This document shows, one piece after another, positions 11,079 to 23,149 of a stretch of 64,000 nt of DNA. The notes beneath the pieces are model-generated. The model was not told where the DNA came from. It ran no database searches and was given only the letters and a program-made list of their open reading frames with translations. The position numbers were made by a program, and so were the translations under genes. Origin of the DNA: Gnetum montanum (Eukaryota; Streptophyta; Gnetopsida; Gnetales; Gnetaceae); the NCBI GenBank assembly GCA_015680685.1, contig MNCI01000181.1, positions 68,989-132,988 of the forward strand, given 5' to 3'. Within the stretch, counting starts at the first letter, position 1; the number at the start of each line of letters is the position of its first letter.

Positions 11079-14056
11079 ATGGATTCTACATATGCAACCA
11101 CTACCGCTATGATCACCATTGACTCGGGTGCCACATCCGTAAATCCCATCACCATTGCTGGATCAGCTTCTAATGCAATAGGACCTCAAAGACCATCGCG
11201 TTGTTCGTTGAGATTACAGGGCAAGGATCCTTCACTCACCGTCTTGACTCCTAAAGAGTATAATTTCATCTGCGTCAATATCTAGGCAAAGCTTGCCCTT
11301 AGTCGGGCTGAGATGGAAGCAAAATGAAATTACGAGCTAATCCACAGAGGGGGTCAAGACTTCAACCCTACTACGTATGACATTATCCCCTTAATTGATC
11401 ATTATCATGAACTCCTGTCCCAACTGGTTATGGCTAGGAATCAGACTGCATGGTCTATTCTAGAACCTCAAAATGAGGAGGAGGAGGAAGATGAATTCAC
11501 AGCTCAATCTGAACGCATAGATTCATACCATACCCTCAGCCCCCATACATATGTGAATCCCCTGTTTAATCCTCTCACCGGAGAAGCTACCCATCTCAAC
11601 CCAATCATGACCACCCAAACACATATTCCCACCGTCCCGTAGGCCAGCACGCAATCCTCAATCTTGCAGGTACAAATGCCATCTCAAAATAACATGGGAG
11701 TAATCTCCTCACCGCATGTAATCAGTATTTTGTCAGTGATACCTACGTCTACCACACCCCATTTCATTCCCCAAGTGCAAGTCCATACCACGCCTATAAC
11801 CCGCCCAGTGCAAAATCCGGTGCAAACTTTATCGTCACAGCCCATTGCAAGGCAATAGATCATAACCACCATTCAATCGTAGTGATCTGTTCAACAACCC
11901 ATGGCTAGTCAATGGATCATGCCTATTGCACAACATAATTAATCTGCATTATACGGTGCACAACCCTTAGCCACATCTACCATGCATGTCCCGTAGGTAA
12001 CTGCACAATATCCTTACACCTTCCATCCTACCCAACTGACGATGGCCAATTTCTCCGCACAGCCTGTCAGGTGGTGGTTTTAATAGGCAGCTCCGTCTGC
12101 GGGGATAGTCCCCGTAGCACCACCTATCAGCCAAGCCATCGCTCCCTTTCCATTGCCTGACACCGCTCTATCAGTCCAACCGCCTGCTCCTCTAGTGCCA
12201 ACTTCGTCATCAACAGGTCTGGATCAAGCTTTTTTGCTTATCCAGACCCTCACCAAGGAAGTTAAGCACCTTAAAGCTACTGGCTCTGATACGATACAGG
12301 TCATGGATTTCTACCATGATGATCCCATCAGCCCAGTAGTTCCCATGTTGTCGCTGCCTCCAAGGATGTCGTTGCCCCATTTTACTAAATATAATGGGGA
12401 AGGAGATCCTAATGCTCATCTTGTTACCTTTAGGTCTGAATCCTTGTTACTACAACAATGGCCCCATACGATTATCCGTGTCTTTGCAATGTCTCTGGTA
12501 GGTAAAGCCTTGGACTGGTATCGAGCACTCCCTCACTCTTCCATCTCAACCTTGGAAGAGCTCCTAACACAATTTGTGACTTGCTTTAAATACAATTTAA
12601 AGCCGGAAGTCATGTTAGACCAACTTATGGGAGTGAAACAAGACCCGCTTGAGCCAGTCCAGAAGTTTATACAGCGATGGAGCGCTACTCTGAATGAAAT
12701 CCGCGAGCCTATCACAGAAGCCCATCTGCTGGCTATTTTCAAAGGAGCAGTTAATAACTTCATCAAGTCTAAACTATACTACCTTTCCCCTCACTCCTTG
12801 TGTTAAACTTTCACGCAAACTAAGAGCATCTAAGATGCTGCTAAGGCTAGCAAAGACCCAGTGTATGTGGCCTATAAAAATGTCAACAATAAGGGTAAAG
12901 ACAAAGGTAAAGCAACAACGACGACAGTATCTACACTGGCCGAGGACGCTAAAAACAAGAATAACAAGAAGGCACCCATAGCACCTGCCAAGACCATGGC
13001 CAGTGCAAGCAGCACCAGCCAAGATGCACTTGCCCCTGAAAAGCCCCTACAGTCAAAACCAAACTTCGAGCGTAAGGCTCTTTCAAAATATACAGCCCTG
13101 CCTATAAAGCATTCAGAATTTCTGAAGTAATTATTAGGAGCAAGGTATATTCAGAACAAAAAAATATCTGAAGAAGCTCTGCAACGTCACAGGCATCATT
13201 GTAAATTGCTAAAGAATCCTTCTTTAGCTCTACCTAACGAACCACTAGTCCCTAAGTCTTTTAGGCTAGACCGTTTTTGTGACTACCACCAGTTGTGTGG
13301 TCATGACACCGATTACTGCTAGGCGTTGAAGGACAATATTCAATGCATGATTGATGATGGTTCTTTGAAATTAGATGACAGTAGTCCAACACGTCCCGAA
13401 AACTAGGTGATGCATGTGTAGAAAGACTCGTTAAACGCAAATAACGTAGCGTACACCATCAATGTGGGAAATACAGACAGTGAAGGGAAGGTACCGCCTA
13501 AGCAACCCTTTGTGTTACGTGTACCTACCAGTTCACCCCAGGGGGTAAGTTCTTCACTGGCAGTTAGCAGCGCCTCGAGGCCACCCTTTGTTATTCGGAT
13601 GCCCTCTCAAGTTATGACTCAGTCTTACGTTAACAATAAAGTCGCGGCCATGCCCGCGCCTACTCCTAAGGAGCCTTTTATCCTTACGACACAAAACCAC
13701 CAGCCGTCCCTTTTACACAGGGGAAAATCTCTAACAAAAATCATCAAACACCATCCAACAAAAAAAGGGAAGGAGATGCGTCAATGAACGCCACCAAAAA
13801 CCACTCTACGCTAGGCTTTGCTAAGCCCAGGCCCCTAGCTTCTATACCTTCACCTGCACCTTATGGGAAAGACAAGGGTATAGAAACACAACCACCTCCC
13901 CTTGGCAGGAAGAAATACAACCCTCTGACTAACGCTATTCCACCTTGGAAAATTCGTCTCTTAGGGCAAATGGAGGAAGATAGAGGAGATAAGCAACCCA
14001 GCCGAGAACGGGACCTCCTCAATGCATTTACACAAGTCAAGCAGGCTCTAAAATAG
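11079..14056 (+). pseudogene. gag of element A
   Basis: The reading starts MDSTYATTTAM 246 bases after the LTR and stays in one frame to 13787, broken by stops at about 11281, 11640, 11857 and elsewhere. It shifts to another frame at 13784. A proline- and glutamine-rich N-terminal third is followed by a Retrotrans_gag core at 12330-12790: MSLPHFTKYNGEGDPNAHL, then KALDWYRALP and a PVQKFIQRW segment. A basic linker follows, then a Tat-type zinc-knuckle region near 13278-13322 with CDYHQLCGHDTDYC. It makes the capsid of the element. The same core can be traced in element C, where the knuckle cysteines are lost. Confidence 0.8.
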
Positions 14057-14116
14057 AATAACATGACATTGAGCCTCTATGACTTGTTGATGATGTCTTA
14101 AAAGCATCATGAGGCT

Positions 14117-14908
14117 ATGGTCCATATGCTGACATCCATACCTGTGGATGAAGGCTTACCAGCGAAGGAGGAAGCAATACATGCTATCATGTTTCCCCCC
14201 ACCGCTAAGCAACCCAAACCTACCCCATTGACCTTTCACGATGAATCCATCAAAGATGATCCTAAGAAAGGTCAAGTGACGATAGAACCCATGTTCATCA
14301 TCATCCAGGTTGGTCAACATCAGATCTGGAGGGTGCACGTTGACGATGGCGTCGCGACGAATGTCATCCCTTATCCTATAGTGGATAAGTTGGGTCTGGT
14401 CGATCAGATCAGTCCTACAACAACATCATGCCTAAAGTCGTTCAACGGGGCATGAGTTCAAGTCAAAGGGACGGTACATATTGATTTTGTGGCAGGAGAC
14501 CAGTTCCCAATAGACACCACATTTATCATTGTTGAGGAGATGCCCGGTTTCAACCTAATTCTAGGGAGGTCCTGGCGAGCCCAATTGAGGGCAGTTTCGT
14601 CACCGATACACCAAGAGATACACCTACCTTATGTAGAGGGAGAGGTAGTAATACACGATGATGAAATAACTCCTAGAACTGTGAATAACATCGAGGAAGA
14701 ACAGGGTTCGAAGATCGAAATGCCTGAAGATCAAACCCATGTCCAAACTCCCGAACAAGTCAAAATGAATAATGATAACCTAGCCTGGGCTGACCTACCA
14801 TTTCAGGGAGAAGAGGATGATGTGGAGGAGTCAAGCCATAAATCTCCTCACCCTTATGCACCACTCAACGTGAAAGCCATCAAGAAACATTTATGGACTA
14901 GCGATTGA
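14117..14908 (+). pseudogene. aspartic protease of element A
   Basis: It continues in the frame used by gag after 13784. The active-site region reads VHVDDGVATNVIPY; Tat elements commonly show VDDGA or VDSGS here, so the catalytic aspartate is kept. Further on, GFNLILGRSWRAQLRAV is the conserved LILGRPWL helix motif, followed by SPIHQEIHLPY. One stop at 14453-14455 (CATGAG context) splits the two halves. The reading ends in an acidic tail at 14908, and instead of RT the antisense gene region follows. It would cleave the polyprotein. Confidence 0.78.
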
Positions 14909-15481
14909 CTTGCGTGGTATTTACGCGCATCGTTACATTTTCACTAGTTTTCCCATCTATGCGTATCAAATTTGACTGTTAGTTTTCTTTAATATACATA
15001 TATTTACATTTTCTATCCATTATGCCATTTACATTTCCTAGTTTACACCATTTACACTTCTTGACTCCTATTAGTTATATTAGTACAATTACGCAAATAT
15101 GTACACTTTTATCAATTACATTCTGCGACGTATGCAAATGGCCTACAATGACCTAAAACTAGTAAAGGCTCGCAATGGCCTAAAACTAGCAAATTCGTTT
15201 ATATCTTACGCAAATCTATGTGATGCCTACAATGGCCTTAAACTAGCAACTCCATTCTACTGTCATAATAATGCCACCTATTCAAAATATTTGACGATTC
15301 TATTTACGCTTTATATAAATAAAGACATAAAATTAAAAACCATAAATAAAATCTCATGACTAATCATGCCAAGATTCATATTGCCATTGTTCAACCTCAT
15401 AAATAAAATTGTGCATAAATCATAATTACACATCCCCTCTAGTACCACTATCCCCCGTATCCCTTAACTCTGCCTCTAAGC
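14909..15481. repeat. short repeat zone between protease and antisense gene of A
   Basis: AT-rich spacer. Three copies of a 20-base motif, CAATGRCCTAAAACTAGYAA, stand at 15146, 15173 and 15230. The core TAAACTAGCA is the same as in the 66-bp array of the 3' untranslated region (23150-23790). A related motif AATGACCTTAAACTACTGCA lies at 19675-19694, on the other side of the antisense gene. Confidence 0.55.
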
Positions 15482-18400
15482 CTAACAAATTGTCTTCGAA
15501 TGGTCCCTTTTAGGAAGTATTCCTTCATGAGGAATGTCATCTTCACAGGGTTCTTCCACTAACACTTTCTCCCCAAGGGGACGGTCTGCATTATTATGCT
15601 CTCCTTCCTGAACGTGCTCCTCATCCTATCCACCTTCTTCATCCATTCCTTGTACCTACATACAACAAGTACATAAGTAAAAGCCATGATAGGACAAGTT
15701 AGAAAATTTAAATTCAATAACGCTCAAACTTACTCGCGATGGTCCTGCATCTGCAACAAAGGGGAGTTGATCTAAACTGACCCACAGGTGTTGCATAATC
15801 TCATCTTTGGTCAACTCAGACCAAACTCTGTTCCCCAGATTAGTTCCAGCCTTCACCTTCCCTTTCTCCACGCTAGTCCATCGGGGTGGTTCGGGGAAGA
15901 AGGTAGGGACTGTAGTCTCTTCCCCAAGAAGAGTAATTTCTCTTTTCAGGGATGCACTTACTGTCACCTGCTCTTGGAACTTCTCGAAGGCCTTAGATGC
16001 ACCAATGACATCAAGGAACAATCTCAAGGATTGAGCTTCAACAGCAGAATTTTGATAATGCTGACGATAAGCGATAATTTCTCACTTATACAGATGCTTA
16101 TGATCTTTCTGCTTTTGCCCCCACTCTTGGACACTTGCACAAAAGTCCTTCTAGTCTTGATTCTTCTGGACCAAGAGCTCTATTTGCATCCTTTTCTCCA
16201 CCAATTCACGACTAGTTTGTACGCTATTTTTGACTTCGGTCCAGTAGCGGGTGTAGTCAATGACAGCTATCCACCAATCTTCTTCACTTATTCCTCAAGC
16301 TTGCAGGAATTCACATCATGATCTTAAGTCTCCGACCTCTTTGGTCAGAGACATCCTTTCCTTCTCTGATCTCTGCAGCTTCTTCCAGAGGTCTTCATTG
16401 ACATTTTGACTCTCCCACAAGGAGTGGGTCGAGCGTAACACACATTTACGCATTTCTTCATAAATGTTGCGTGGCATGACAGTTCCTTCTGATGAAGGCT
16501 CGATGGTGTCCAGGTCAATGGGCTCCGTAGAGTCCCATCGAAGGTGAGCTCCTGATGACAAATATTAGATCAAACATAAATAAATATTTTAACCTTATAA
16601 TAAAATAAGCATACTATAGCCGTAACATACCAGCCCCTGGATCGACACGCTATAGGCACTCGATCATATCACCGACGATGCCTTTCATAAAGGTAAATTT
16701 ATTGGGGAATCCCCTCCACACTCTACTTACAACGGCAGATGGGGATGCACCTCGTTCATCTGTAGCATAATTAAGTTAAAATTTTTGGTTAATAATAGAA
16801 TTCCTTAAAAATTTTAATAGACTGATTACCCCTGCCTGTCCCAGTTGGAAGTGAATCCATGTTCTCCACCTCCACTCTCTCCTCGCGCACAAGGGTCTGT
16901 GCGTCACTCACTCTAATAGCCGGGGCCTTCTCTTCCAAAACTGGGGCCCCTTCCCTATGCCGTAATACCACTGCCTCTATTTTAGGGGTCAACTGCTCTA
17001 TAGGTCTCCCTATTTATGCCATATAATGCACTCAAATAATTAAAAATACCTTGAATAAGTTACATAATACAACAATTATCATAACTTTTACTATATCCTT
17101 GTGCTTACTAGGTGGAGGTTTACTCTACTGAAACTTGACTTGTACAATTCTGCCCGTGCCACCTGTTGGCTCCACAGGCGCCTCAGTTAAATGAGGCCTT
17201 TTATGCTGAACTAAGGTGTCTACTATTTCTGCTGCTAGGTTCTTTCCCCGTGATGCATCACCAGTGTAAGAGGAAAGCGCCCCACCTACGTTGTCAAGGC
17301 CTCGCGTTTGAGGTGCTGCCACATCCCTAGTCATTATAGAAAGCGACTCCCCAATTCCCTTCAGAGGATCCTGTGATCGGGTAGTGTCGAAGAGGTGGGA
17401 GATCTAGGGTTTGGATAACTAGTCTCAGTCTTGTTGCACCCAGACCCCATTCCTCTGGACCACCAAAAATTCAGCAAAACATCGGAGGCAAGCTATGAAG
17501 AAGGTGAAGTGCACACTGAAACGGGACTTGAGCTTTTGGCGGAGCCTGATCATCTCAGTGCATAACCCCTCAGCAAAATAACTTGCCCAGTCGAATTAGG
17601 TCCCTTCCTCAATCACCTCTCGCATGATACGGGCTTGTTCTATAGTAAAGAACTTCCCCTGCGAGAGTGTTCTAGGGAAAGCCCAGGCTCGGAAGAGGGG
17701 ACAAATGGTCTTGGCAACCTCTAACTCGATCTTTTCACAAGGAATCCCCTTTATGTCCTTCTTAGTCCCTAACCACTCCTCCAGCTCTTCCTGATATTTG
17801 ACACTTCTCCTCAATTTTTCCTCTACGGAAAGACCATCAGAGGGGATGCAAAAAAGTCAGTAAATAGCTAAGCATCAATATCAAAATGTACACGCACGTT
17901 ACGCATGCATGTGCAAAAACGTTCAGCCCCCTCACTGAAGGAGTTAACCAGGGTTAACATTTCGCTTGCGGGAACATCGAGAGTTGTAGCTAGAAACAAA
18001 TGCATCAGCCTCGCCTCCTGTAGCTTAGTAACCAACGCAACTAGGGCTGCCATGTGGCCGAGCTAGCATTGTGCTTTCTTTATGTCACCATAATGGAAGA
18101 GGAGGGTGTTCGCCTCGCAGCCAGAAATCATGATGGTAATCTCCCAGGATTCCTTAACTAATAACACAAGACACAAGTCAAGATAGTGAAAACACTGTTA
18201 TGCAACATTTCAAAAAAAATAATATCCTGTAACTAATTGTAGCAACGAAACCTTACCAGGTCCAAATGGAAAAGGAAATGGAGGAAGCTTCCTTTGCACA
18301 TCCGCGAGAGTGAGGGGTGGGTTCAAAGTCCATTCCTCATGTAACCACCTGAGGTTCTGACAACTCTTGAAGGAATTGGCATAACAGGTAGGATACTCAA

Positions 18401-19421
18401 GAATTTCGAAGGCCATTTGCCCCATGACACCGGCGCGTACATTGCTAGTGGATGTAAACTCATTTATCACCCTTTCGGTCCAGGATAATGTATCATTATT
18501 GCCCAATAACCCATTTTTGTTGATGAAGAACCTATATCATATAGCACATTACTATCATACACTCTACAAGTTCAGACATTAGAAAACATATTAACAACAC
18601 TGCGAGTAAAACGACTTACCCACCTGAATAATACACCATGCCCGGTGGATTATGAAAGTAGGTTGAGACATGACGGGCTACGAACAAAGTATTTTACACA
18701 TGAAAACAGCTAAATCTGGGCATCTCCCAGATCCAACTTAAATGCCTCAATCCTCTGGCACTGAGTTCGCGGTCTTGTTGTCGACCAGTATCAATAGCCC
18801 CATCTATCAGGAAAGCCAGGATGCCCTATGTAGAACCGACTAACAAATGTTCCAAAATAGCTCCAGCCACATCACCTAACAAATGCAACCAAAAAATGAT
18901 ACTGTAGTTACGCAACAAAAACTGCAAAAACTCCAGTGCACCCTTTCGGAACCATATACCCTTCCCCTGCAAACGAGTCTAAGGGGGAGGAACATTGGCT
19001 GCGAGAGGGTTTATACAACATAAAACCCTGACTATGTCCAAAATGATTAGGACATGCTTAGGAAAACTATAGGAAAAATTACAAATTACGCTTTAGCCAT
19101 ATAGCCAAAATTGCTTAAACCCTTGCAATAGTAAAAGGTTTGTCTCAAACAATGGCGATAGACGCAATACTGCTATCTAAACCCATGTTTTAATACAAGA
19201 TCTACATCTTAAAACTCTAGTTTACGCAGATGATGCAGAAGAATAAACACAAGAAAAAAGCATATCACCGAAAGCAATACGAGTAAGTAAGGGATGGCCT
19301 ACCTATTCAGGGGAGTGACATCTCTTACTTCGACCAACGCCTACGAAGCACGCTGCAGACTCCCTTGTACTTCGTCGATTTTTTCCAATTTGGCATTCTT
19401 TCCTCTCACTTTCAGCACCAT
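15482..19421 (-). pseudogene. intron-bearing antisense gene of element A (unknown protein)
   Basis: Exons read on the minus strand, from 5' to 3': about 18990-18620, 18531-18257, 18157-17109, 17009-16830, 16759-16631, 16551-15734, 15655-15482 (stop). Introns are 70-99 bases with GTAAGT, GTAAGG, GTAAGC, GTAATC, GTATGT, GTAAGT donors and TAG or CAG acceptors. An N-terminal exon with ATG near 19421 is likely (MVLKVRGKNAKLEKIDEVQ). Conserved blocks include EFLQFLLRNYSIIFW, LGDVAGAILEHLL, PASEMLTLVNSF, EELEEWLG, PNKFTFMKGIVGDMI and LWESQNVNEDLWKKL. Exon 6 looks coiled-coil; exon 7 is acidic. It matches the copy in C (38110-41604) exon for exon. Several stops and one frameshift near 17840 mark it as decayed. 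I do not recognise the family. Confidence 0.78.
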
Positions 19422-20040
19422 AGTTACAGTCCTAAAAACCTTCACAAATAATGCACTACTATCTTTTGCTCTTTCTCCCTCTCTCTGCGACAGCTAAATT
19501 TGAATTTGCAATAGCCAACAGCCTGTTTTCGATAAGAACTACCTACTTATATGCAAAACTAACCGACTTGAAGCCCGATTAAAGCGGGACTTGCCCAAAC
19601 ACTGGTGTCAACATAAGCTGTAACCCGAAGATCAGGGCATTAATGTGGCAAATATTGAATGCATTACGGTCTGAAATGACCTTAAACTACTGCACCTTAT
19701 CACTTCGTAATCGGGTCACATTAATTACAGGCTGTTCACGGTATTCAAAATTTAGTTAGCTCTTCACGCTCGGCAATGTCATGCCATACCTTTTTCAAAC
19801 TACACCAAGCATCATACATTAATACTGGTGGCATCTAACTTAGCATTTTCCTAACCACTTTCATATTTGGAAATTTTACAAGACAGTTGGCAAATGGACG
19901 AAACTTTATCTGCACCCCTAGACTTAATAGGCCCACATGGGGGAATCATTAGACAATTTAATCCCACACTAGTAGAAACTAACCTTGCCCTCAATGACAC
20001 AACCATAGCCACGTCAAAAACATTCCTAGACTGGCCAAAA
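19422..20040. other. spacer between antisense gene and RT of A
   Basis: No protein homology seen on the plus strand until 20044, where the RT reading starts after a stop. It should contain the promoter and first exon of the antisense gene. A long ORF antisense to pol at 19851-20387 is a shadow of RT. Confidence 0.4.
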
Positions 20041-20043
20041 TAA

Positions 20044-21075
20044 TCGACGTGCACGCTAGATCTGGAGGCTGGAGATGTAATCGAAGACCCTCTTAACGAG
20101 GTCTCTATGGTTACGCATAAAGGTGAGACTAAAACTCTTAAGGTTAGTTCTTTACTGGACCAAAAGGCACATGACAACATAAAACAGGTGCTCCAGAACA
20201 ACGTCACAATATTCACTTGGTCATATGAAGATATGCCGGGACTAGACCCAAGACTAATACAACACAACATAATTCTAGATCCCCGTATTAAAACAATTAG
20301 ACAAAAGGCACAGAAAATTAAGTCAGAAGTCATGCTAGTAGTACGTGATGAGATCACTAAACTATACCAGGCTAGTTTTATCCACACGGTCGATTACTCA
20401 AATTGGGTATCTAACATTGTAGTTGTCCCTAAGAAGACTAGAGGGATATGCATCTACATAGACTTCTGAGACTTGAACAAAGCTACAATCAAGGACAATT
20501 TCCCACTACCGAGTATCGACCAACTAGTAGATACAACAGCTGGGCATGCACTTTTATCCTTCGTGAATGGCTTTTCAGGCTATAACCAGATTCGCATCAA
20601 CCCAGAACACCAGCTGACAACAACATTCATGACATCCTGGGGGACCTTTTATTACACTATGATGCCTTTTGGTTTTAAAAATGTCAGAGCTACGTATCAA
20701 CAAGCTATGACGTACATCTTTAGCGATTACCTCCTAGGGAGACTAAATGATTATGTTGACAATATAGCTGTTAAGTCTATAAGGTCAGAAGATCATTCGG
20801 AGGATCTGAAGTTAGTCCTTAAAAGATGCTCTAAATACGACCTCCGGCTCAACCCAAAGAAGTGCGTATTCAGAGTCAAAACTGGACACATGTTGGGGTT
20901 TGTGGTATCGAAAACTGGCATACAAGTAAATCCTGACAAGGTTAAGGCCATTGTCAAATTGACACCCCCTACAAATCTCAAGAAATTATACGGATTGCAA
21001 GGGAGGTTACAGTTTATCAGGCGGTTCATCTCAAGATTAATGGATAAGTTACATCCTATGTAGCATCTGCTTAAA
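20044..21075 (+). pseudogene. reverse transcriptase of element A
   Basis: The reading runs through FTWSYEDMPGLDPRL, VVPKK, IYIDF-DLNKATIKDNFPLP, FSGYNQIRINPEHQ and MMPFGFKNV to YVDN at 20752-20763. These are RT motifs of the Tat lineage. A TGA at 20467-20469 replaces the arginine of DFRDLN (CGA to TGA). The active site should be YVDD; the second aspartate is asparagine (GAT to AAT next to C, a CpG change), so the enzyme is dead. Another stop, TAG at 21061, ends the thumb region (LHPM-HLL). A stop just before 20044 shows that RT is not in one open frame with protease. Confidence 0.9.
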
Positions 21076-22077
21076 AAGGGGGTTAATTTTGAATGGACAG
21101 ATGATTGTCAGTGTGTGTTTGACAGCTTGAAACAAGAACTTCAACGTTTGCCAATAGTATTCCCGCCACAAAGGGATCAGCCATTCTACATTTACCTCGC
21201 AATCTCAGGCGTAGCCTTAGCTGCATTACTCTGTCAAAAGAGAGGTGATGGGTCAGAAGTACCCATATACTACTTAATTCATGCTCTATGTGCGTATGAA
21301 ACAAGGTATAATGAAGTAGAGTGTAATTGTTTAGCGTTGGTATTTATGCTCAAAAAGTGTAGACATTATCTCTTCCGTAGCCAAGTCAATATAATCTGCA
21401 AAAATAACATCCTTAGGGCTATTACACATAACTTATATGAAAGTAGTAGGATAGCTCGTTGGAAAGCTATCACGGCAGAATTTGATTTGCATTACATTGG
21501 TCAATCTTTTACGAAAGGCCAAGCGATAGCTGACCAACTAATAACATCACCTATTGACAGTCAGGCAACGATAGAGACTGAATTTCCCGACGAACATGTA
21601 CATAGTTTAAGCCCTATTCTAACAGGCCTCAAAGCAACGTTACATTTTGATGGAGCTTCAACCACTAGAGGCGGCAGTACCGCCATGGTCATTACACTGT
21701 CACCTAAGGATGTATGTATGCACGCCTACCGCTTAACCTTTCCTTATACGAACAACATGGCAGAGTACAAGGGGCTCCTCAGAGAATTATTAATAGCCAG
21801 AGAGCTTGATGTTCAACACCTGGCGATTAGGGTCGATTTGATGCTTGTTATAAATCAAATCACAGGAGTCTATGCCTGCAAGGCTGCACATTTACAGCCC
21901 TACTGCGATATGGCTAAAGACCTTCTGAAGCAGTTCGCAACAACTGATGCCCAACACATGCCTCAAAATGACAACATGCTAGCCGATGCACTGGCTACAT
22001 TAGCTTTAAATGTGAAACCACACCTATTTGACACTTGTCCCACCTTAATGACAGAGTGTGCAGATCCTATCATTTAG
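21076..22077 (+). pseudogene. RNase H and second (archaeal-type) RNase H of element A
   Basis: The first RNase H spans about 21115-21580 with FEWTDDCQCVFDSLKQEL before it, then YETRYNEVECNCLALVF, HYLFRSQVNII and RWKAITAEFDL. The second spans 21640-22060: LHFDGASTTRGG, NNMAEYKGLLREL, LMLVINQITG and NMLADALATLAL. The two-RNase-H layout defines the Tat/Ogre group. The second domain keeps the first D (HFDG), E (AEY), D (VDLML) and last D (ADALA). This is the longest open stretch in the element (21115-22077). Confidence 0.9.
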
Positions 22078-23129
22078 ACGGCGCAAATATCTTCACTACT
22101 CGCGGATAGAACACCAGAGTGGTACGACAACATTAAAACTTACCTCCTACATGGCGAACCACTGCACGAGCTAACACGCACACAAAAAGATGCAATCCAC
22201 AAGCGAGCTAGGAAATACGTCATCATAGGAGATAGTACCCTTTGTAGACGCTCTATTGATGGAGTACTGCTTACTTGCGTTAACAAAGACCAAGCACAAC
22301 GTATAGTCGACGAAGTTCACGAGGGACTATGCGGAGGACACGTAGCCCCACGAGCCATGACCACTAAAATCCATCGCTTAGGGTATTATTGGCCGTATAT
22401 GGAAAAATACTATCTTACAAAGGTTAAAACGTGTGACACATGTCAACGTTACGCGAACCTTATACATGTGTNTCGTGACTGACAATGGGCCATAATTTAG
22501 CAGTGTGGAAACCAAATATTTTTGTGATAGCCTTGGTATCAAACAATATTTTTCCTCACCTTATTACCCATAAGCAAATGGTCAAGCTGAAGTAACAAAT
22601 AAGGTCATTATCAACTTGCTCAAGAAAATGCTCAGCAACAACAAAAGACAATGACATGAAAAGATCCTCTATGTGCTATGGGCATCGTACCACATGTAGA
22701 AAAACTACAGACAGTACACCCTATAGCCTAGTCTATGGATCTGAGGTGGTGCTGCCCCTCGAATTACAAGTTCCTTCTCTATGGATGGTCCTCTCCACGA
22801 TTATAAAAGACGCTCAACACACCGAGTCTCGGACCATGGATTTGGACTCAATAGAAGATAAGCGAATACAAACGCTTGATACCATCGAAAAGTATCAAGA
22901 TAAGCAGAGGCAGAAGCACTATCATAATCTTCAACAACATCTGATCGAGAAGGGAGATTTGGTTCTCAAGGCCATTCATGAACCAGTAGGCAAGTTCTCT
23001 ACAAACTAGGAGGGCCCTTTCTTGGTAGCTAATGTGTATGACAACGGTGCATTCAAGCTAGCAGATATCAATGACAACGAGTTACCAAATCCCGTGAACC
23101 ATATATACCTAAAGCGGTACTACATCTAG
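22078..23129 (+). pseudogene. integrase of element A, core partly missing
   Basis: The zinc-binding N-terminal part is complete at about 22290-22460: VDEVHEGLCGGHVAPRAM, HRLGYYWPYMEKYY and KTCDTCQRYANL. Then, after an N at 22472, the reading jumps to VTDNGP, the second catalytic aspartate. About 170 bases holding the first aspartate and DLIGPITP region, present in element H at 63830-64000, are absent. The HP-ANGQAEVTNKV region with the catalytic glutamate follows, but with several stops. The C-terminal part (22656-23009: TPYSLVYGSEVVLPLELQV, EKGDLVLKAIHEP, then EGPFLVANVYDNGAFKLAD) is well kept. The gap may be real or an assembly error. Confidence 0.85.
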
Positions 23130-23149
23130 CTGCATATCCAATGTTAACA

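Noticed and set aside
15788-16321. 177-codon plus ORF inside element A
   Set aside because: Shadow of exon 6 of the antisense gene, which has a homolog in C on the other strand; the plus reading has none.
19851-20387. 178-codon minus ORF rich in serine and leucine
   Set aside because: Shadow of the RT reading frame of A.
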